Shown piece by piece: positions 6,296 through 8,148 of a stretch of 8,148 nt of DNA (positions within the stretch are counted from its first letter, which is position 1; every line of letters starts with the position of its first letter). The position numbers were made by a program, and so were the translations under genes. The stretch spans positions 1-8,148 of the forward strand of contig CALXDE010000052.1 in NCBI GenBank assembly GCA_944386965.1. Direction: 5' to 3'. The notes beneath the pieces were generated by a model that worked only from the letters and a program-made list of their open reading frames with translations, made no database searches and had not been told where the DNA came from. This DNA is from an uncultured Oscillospiraceae bacterium. GTDB lineage: Bacteria > Bacillota_A > Clostridia > Oscillospirales > Oscillospiraceae.

Positions 6296-7720
6296 TCACC
6301 CGCCGGCCTCCACCCGGAAGGTGACGGTGAGGTAGTTGGGCTCGTCATCATAGGGAAAGAGCAGCGCATTGTCGTCGGTGCCGGAGCCGGTCATCACGCC
6401 AAACCCGTTGAGGTCTACGATATAATCCATGGCAATATCCCCCCACTGGCAGGAGAACGACCTGGCTGCATTCCATCCCCGCATGGTGCGGAAAAATTTC
6501 TGGACATTCCACAGGTCGGTTTCCGGCTGCGCCGCCGCCAGAGCCAGATAGGCCATCTGGGCGGGGATATTGGTGAGGGTGACCGTTTCCGCCTGCCGGG
6601 GCAGCTCCAGGGCATAGGACACCGAGCGGACCACCCCGTTCTCTGTTTCGATGGAAAACGCCGGGTGGCTGGGCTCCTCCAGAACAAGGATGTTGTTCAC
6701 ATAGGTCCGCTCCCAAGCCCCGGTATCATCCAGATAGAACCCGTCTCTGTCCTCCCCCGCCAAGGCGCGGTAGAAATTGAAATTCTCGGCGAACGCGGCC
6801 ACAGACAGCTCCCCCCGGCAGGGCGGCAGCAGGGAGAGCAGCACCGCACAGACGGCCACTCCCAGGCGGGCGGCGATGCTGGCGCCGTAGATCGCCGGAC
6901 TGACCCAGCCCCGCTCCCGGAAGCGGAGCACCGAGTCCTCCTCCCAGAGCAGGTCCTCTCCCCGGGTGTACTTCACGTAACTGCGGATATTGCAGATGAG
7001 CTCCACAATGGGGATGGTCATGCCCGCTCCGGCCGCAAAGACCAGAAAGGTCCGCTTGTACGCCTCCCCCAGAGTGAGATGTCCGCCGCCGCTGCGCTCC
7101 ACCCGGATGCCCCAGACCCACTTGCCCGGCGTGGTGCCCCAAAAGTGGAGGAACAGGGGCTCCGTCAGCAGCACGATCCCCCAGGACAAAAGCGCGCCTC
7201 CGGAGCTGCTCTCTGTAAGGGGCTCGCGGAAGACGATGCTCCGGATCAGCAGAAGCACCAGGGCTGCCAGGCCCAGGTCCAGGCTCCTGGCAAAAAACCG
7301 CCGCCAGGGGTGGACCTCCCGCTCATCCCGCTGGGGCGCGGGGGACAGGGGCCGGACCCCGGACAGGCGGTCCAGGTACTCCTCCGCCCGCAGCTCCTGG
7401 AAGGAGCGGACCTCCCGGCCCAGATCCAGGCAGACCTGCCGGGCAATGTCCAGCTGGTCCCGGTCCCGGGAGAGCTGCTCGCCGCGCCGGGCCATGGCGG
7501 CGGGGAAATCCGTCTCCCCCCGCTGGAGCTGCCGGATCTCCTCCAGGGAGAAGTTGAGCTGCCGCAAAAGCTTGACGCGCAGCAGCGTCTCCAGGTCCCC
7601 ATCGCTGTAATCCCGGTAGCCGTTCTCCCGACGGTCGGGGGACAGGAGTCCCTCCTGCTCGTAGTAGCGAATATTGGCCCGGGTCATGCCGGTCCGCTGT
7701 TCCAGCTCGCTGATGGTCAT
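6296..7720 (-). CDS. MerR-type HTH / RDD membrane domain fusion protein
   Basis: The protein is 474 residues. Residues 1-70 form a MerR winged helix-turn-helix (ISELEQRTGMTRANIRYYEQEGLL, then NGYRDYSDGDLETLLRVKLLR and LNFSLEEIRQLQ). Residues 75-118 are charged and helical, like the MerR dimerisation coiled coil. From 138 an RDD-type membrane region follows, with RRFFARSLDLGL (140-151) and GTTPGKWVWGIRV (195-207). Hydrophobic segments lie at about 145-165, 175-194, 223-244 and 276-299. The C-terminal part (300-474) is soluble and I do not recognise it. If all four segments span, the tail is cytoplasmic; if the GMTIPIVELI segment is re-entrant, the tail lies outside and could be a sensor. The start ATG has AAGGAGG 7 nt upstream. 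Ligand and targets are unknown; self-regulation is suggested by the promoter dyad. The MerR and RDD calls are firm, the function is not. Confidence 0.88.
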   Translation of the reverse strand: MTISELEQRTGMTRANIRYYEQEGLLSPDRRENGYRDYSDGDLETLLRVKLLRQLNFSLEEIRQLQRGETDFPAAMARRGEQLSRDRDQLDIARQVCLDLGREVRSFQELRAEEYLDRLSGVRPLSPAPQRDEREVHPWRRFFARSLDLGLAALVLLLIRSIVFREPLTESSSGGALLSWGIVLLTEPLFLHFWGTTPGKWVWGIRVERSGGGHLTLGEAYKRTFLVFAAGAGMTIPIVELICNIRSYVKYTRGEDLLWEEDSVLRFRERGWVSPAIYGASIAARLGVAVCAVLLSLLPPCRGELSVAAFAENFNFYRALAGEDRDGFYLDDTGAWERTYVNNILVLEEPSHPAFSIETENGVVRSVSYALELPRQAETVTLTNIPAQMAYLALAAAQPETDLWNVQKFFRTMRGWNAARSFSCQWGDIAMDYIVDLNGFGVMTGSGTDDNALLFPYDDEPNYLTVTFRVEAGG

Positions 7721-7742
7721 GGAATCCCCTCCTTTTAAGGAT

Positions 7743-7773
7743 AGTATAAGGGATAAAGCCCCTTGACAGTCAA
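7743..7773 (-). promoter_or_regulatory. MerR-style promoter with 19-bp spacer for the MerR-RDD gene
   Basis: On the minus strand TTGACT (7773-7768) and TATACT (7748-7743) are separated by 19 bp. The boxes are good, but the spacer is 2 bp longer than ideal, which is the signature of promoters untwisted by MerR-family activators. The predicted start near 7736 leaves a leader of about 16 nt, just ahead of the ribosome binding site at 7728-7734. Confidence 0.8.
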
Positions 7774-7776
7774 GGG
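7760..7776. promoter_or_regulatory. Perfect 17-nt dyad, candidate MerR-RDD operator
   Basis: CCCTTGACAGTCAAGGG has 8-bp arms around a single central base. It covers the -35 box and the upstream end of the 19-bp spacer of the MerR-RDD gene promoter. A MerR dimer binding such a dyad at its own promoter is common in the family; that this protein binds it is inference. Confidence 0.65.
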
Positions 7777-7852
7777 TTTTGGACAAAAAATCCTGTTTTT
7801 GTGAAAGGAATTTCCAGCCGCAAAATTTTTTGAAAAATCTGGCGATATGGGG
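7777..7852. other. AT-rich divergent intergenic region
   Basis: No gene is seen between the MerR-RDD operator and the tRNA promoter. The stretch holds A- and T-tracts and an inverted repeat ACAAAAA/TTTTTGT (7783-7789, 7796-7802). The tracts around 7823-7837 lie upstream of the tRNA -35 box and could act as an UP element or a bend. Confidence 0.4.
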
Positions 7853-7880
7853 TTGACAAACGGAGAAAAATCCGTATAAT
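7853..7880 (+). promoter_or_regulatory. Consensus sigma-A promoter of the tRNA-Gln/tRNA-Leu unit
   Basis: TTGACA (7853-7858) and TATAAT (7875-7880) are both perfect consensus and separated by 16 bp. The predicted start near 7887 is about 16 nt before the mature tRNA-Gln. The spacer contains a small inverted repeat, CGGA-gaaaaa-TCCG (7861-7874). Confidence 0.93.
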
Positions 7881-7890
7881 AGTGTCTGTT

Positions 7891-7906
7891 CGCTATGAAC
7901 ATAGCG
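7891..7906 (+). other. Leader hairpin overlapping the tRNA-Gln 5' end
   Basis: CGCTATG (7891-7897) and CATAGCG (7900-7906) are perfect complements. The right arm includes the first four nucleotides of the mature tRNA (7903-7906). The fold would be six pairs with a GAAC tetraloop. It competes with the acceptor stem in the precursor; any effect on RNase P processing is inference. Confidence 0.55.
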
Positions 7907-7976
7907 GGTTTGTGTAAAGGTAGCACAGCGGACTCTGACTCCGTATGTGAGGGTTCGAATCCTTCACCCGCTGCCA
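7903..7976 (+). tRNA. tRNA-Gln (anticodon CUG)
   Basis: The cloverleaf folds cleanly in 74 nt. Acceptor arms are AGCGGGT (7903-7909) and ACCCGCT (7966-7972), followed by discriminator G and encoded CCA. The D stem is GTGT/GCAC. The anticodon loop is CTCTGAC with CTG at 7935-7937, T33 in place and A37. The T arm is GAGGG-TTCGAAT-CCTTC. It reads CAG codons, so a separate UUG isoacceptor is expected elsewhere. It is the first gene after a consensus promoter and is followed by tRNA-Leu after 49 bp. Confidence 0.96.
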
Positions 7977-8014
7977 TCCCGATGGAGGAAGGACTCCGTC
8001 CTTCCTCCGCGGGA
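7977..8014 (+). other. Long hairpin in the tRNA-Gln/tRNA-Leu spacer
   Basis: A perfect 11-bp stem (7984-7994 with 7998-8008) has a TCC loop. It is extended outside a small internal loop by TCCCG (7977-7981) pairing with CGGGA (8010-8014). It begins right after the CCA of tRNA-Gln. No U-tract follows, so it is more likely a processing or stability element than a full terminator. Confidence 0.65.
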
Positions 8015-8025
8015 CAACTTCATAT

Positions 8026-8113
8026 GCGCGAGTGGTGGAATTGGCAGACTCGCTAGATTCAGGTTCTAGTGTGCATTACGCACGTGCGGGTTCAAGTCCC
8101 GCCTCGCGCACCA
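8026..8113 (+). tRNA. tRNA-Leu (anticodon CAG)
   Basis: This class II tRNA is 88 nt long. Acceptor arms are GCGCGAG (8026-8032) and CTCGCGC (8103-8109), then discriminator A and encoded CCA. The anticodon stem is CTAGA/TCTAG with loop TTCAGGT and CAG at 8060-8062. The long variable arm is a GTGC/GCAC hairpin, and the T arm is TGCGGGTTCAAGTCCCGC. A73 and the long variable arm both fit leucine identity. It reads CTG codons, abundant in this GC-rich window. Confidence 0.97.
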
Positions 8114-8148
8114 CGTCGGAGCAAAGTCCGCTTTGCTCCGACGTCTTT
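8113..8148 (+). terminator. Terminator hairpin after tRNA-Leu, cut by the window end
   Basis: A perfect 14-bp stem (8113-8126 with 8131-8144) has a TCCG loop and is followed by CTTT at the very end of the window. Its first paired base is the final A of the tRNA CCA. The U-run is truncated, so its length cannot be judged. Confidence 0.8.

Noticed and set aside
6665..7738. Plus-strand frame of 357 codons opposite the MerR-RDD gene
   Set aside because: It is antisense to a gene with clear MerR and RDD motifs and a good ribosome binding site; its composition is that of a shadow frame.
7735..7977. Minus-strand reading frame of 80 codons beginning MAAGEGFEPSH
   Set aside because: Its N-terminal part is the antisense translation of tRNA-Gln, a well-known source of spurious proteins with GEGFEPSH-like text. 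The rest covers the tRNA promoter and the MerR-RDD operator.
1..8148. CRISPR array, insertion sequence, prophage or integrase-linked tRNA insertion
   Set aside because: No direct repeat-spacer pattern, transposase, integrase or duplicated tRNA end was seen. Repeats found are hairpins at expected regulatory places.

Overview
The window looks like a chromosomal segment of a GC-rich Firmicute, most plausibly in the Oscillospiraceae / Clostridium cluster IV neighbourhood. The reasons are a Gram-positive-type S12, an L7Ae-like protein directly upstream of rpsL, a type II pantothenate kinase, strong AGGAGG ribosome binding sites, textbook sigma-A promoters and encoded tRNA CCA ends, combined with high-GC coding sequence. 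The family-level placement is inference. I see no insertion sequence, prophage, CRISPR array or selfish element.

Layout. Positions 20-1453 (minus strand) hold the start of the str operon: an extended -10 promoter, an L7Ae-family protein (ybxF), rpsL (S12) and rpsG (S7). fusA and tuf would be expected beyond the left edge but are not visible. Both spacers between these cistrons are long (87 and 127 bp) and contain inverted repeats. Next comes coaW (type II pantothenate kinase, minus, 1661-2491). It is transcribed away from a plus-strand group: pncB (nicotinate phosphoribosyltransferase, 2643-4091), a cardiolipin synthase (4153-5700) and a cobO-type corrinoid adenosyltransferase (5713-6234), closed by a strong terminator. 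The coaW and pncB promoters lie back to back, with -35 boxes only 7 bp apart.

Convergent to cobO is a minus-strand gene (6296-7720) encoding a 474-residue fusion of a MerR-type DNA-binding head, an RDD-type membrane region and an unrecognised C-terminal domain. Its own promoter has the 19-bp spacer typical of MerR-controlled promoters and a perfect 17-nt dyad over the -35 box, so it looks like a self-regulating membrane-anchored regulator. Beyond it, on the plus strand, a consensus promoter drives tRNA-Gln(CUG) and tRNA-Leu(CAG). Each tRNA is followed immediately by a long near-perfect hairpin.

Most genes are housekeeping: translation (S7, S12, L7Ae-like, two tRNAs), cofactor supply (CoA, NAD, adenosylcobalamin) and membrane lipid synthesis. 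The least ordinary item is the MerR-RDD fusion with its operator. The RNA structures in the str operon spacers and in the tRNA-Gln leader come next. Nothing here is clearly a new multi-gene system.
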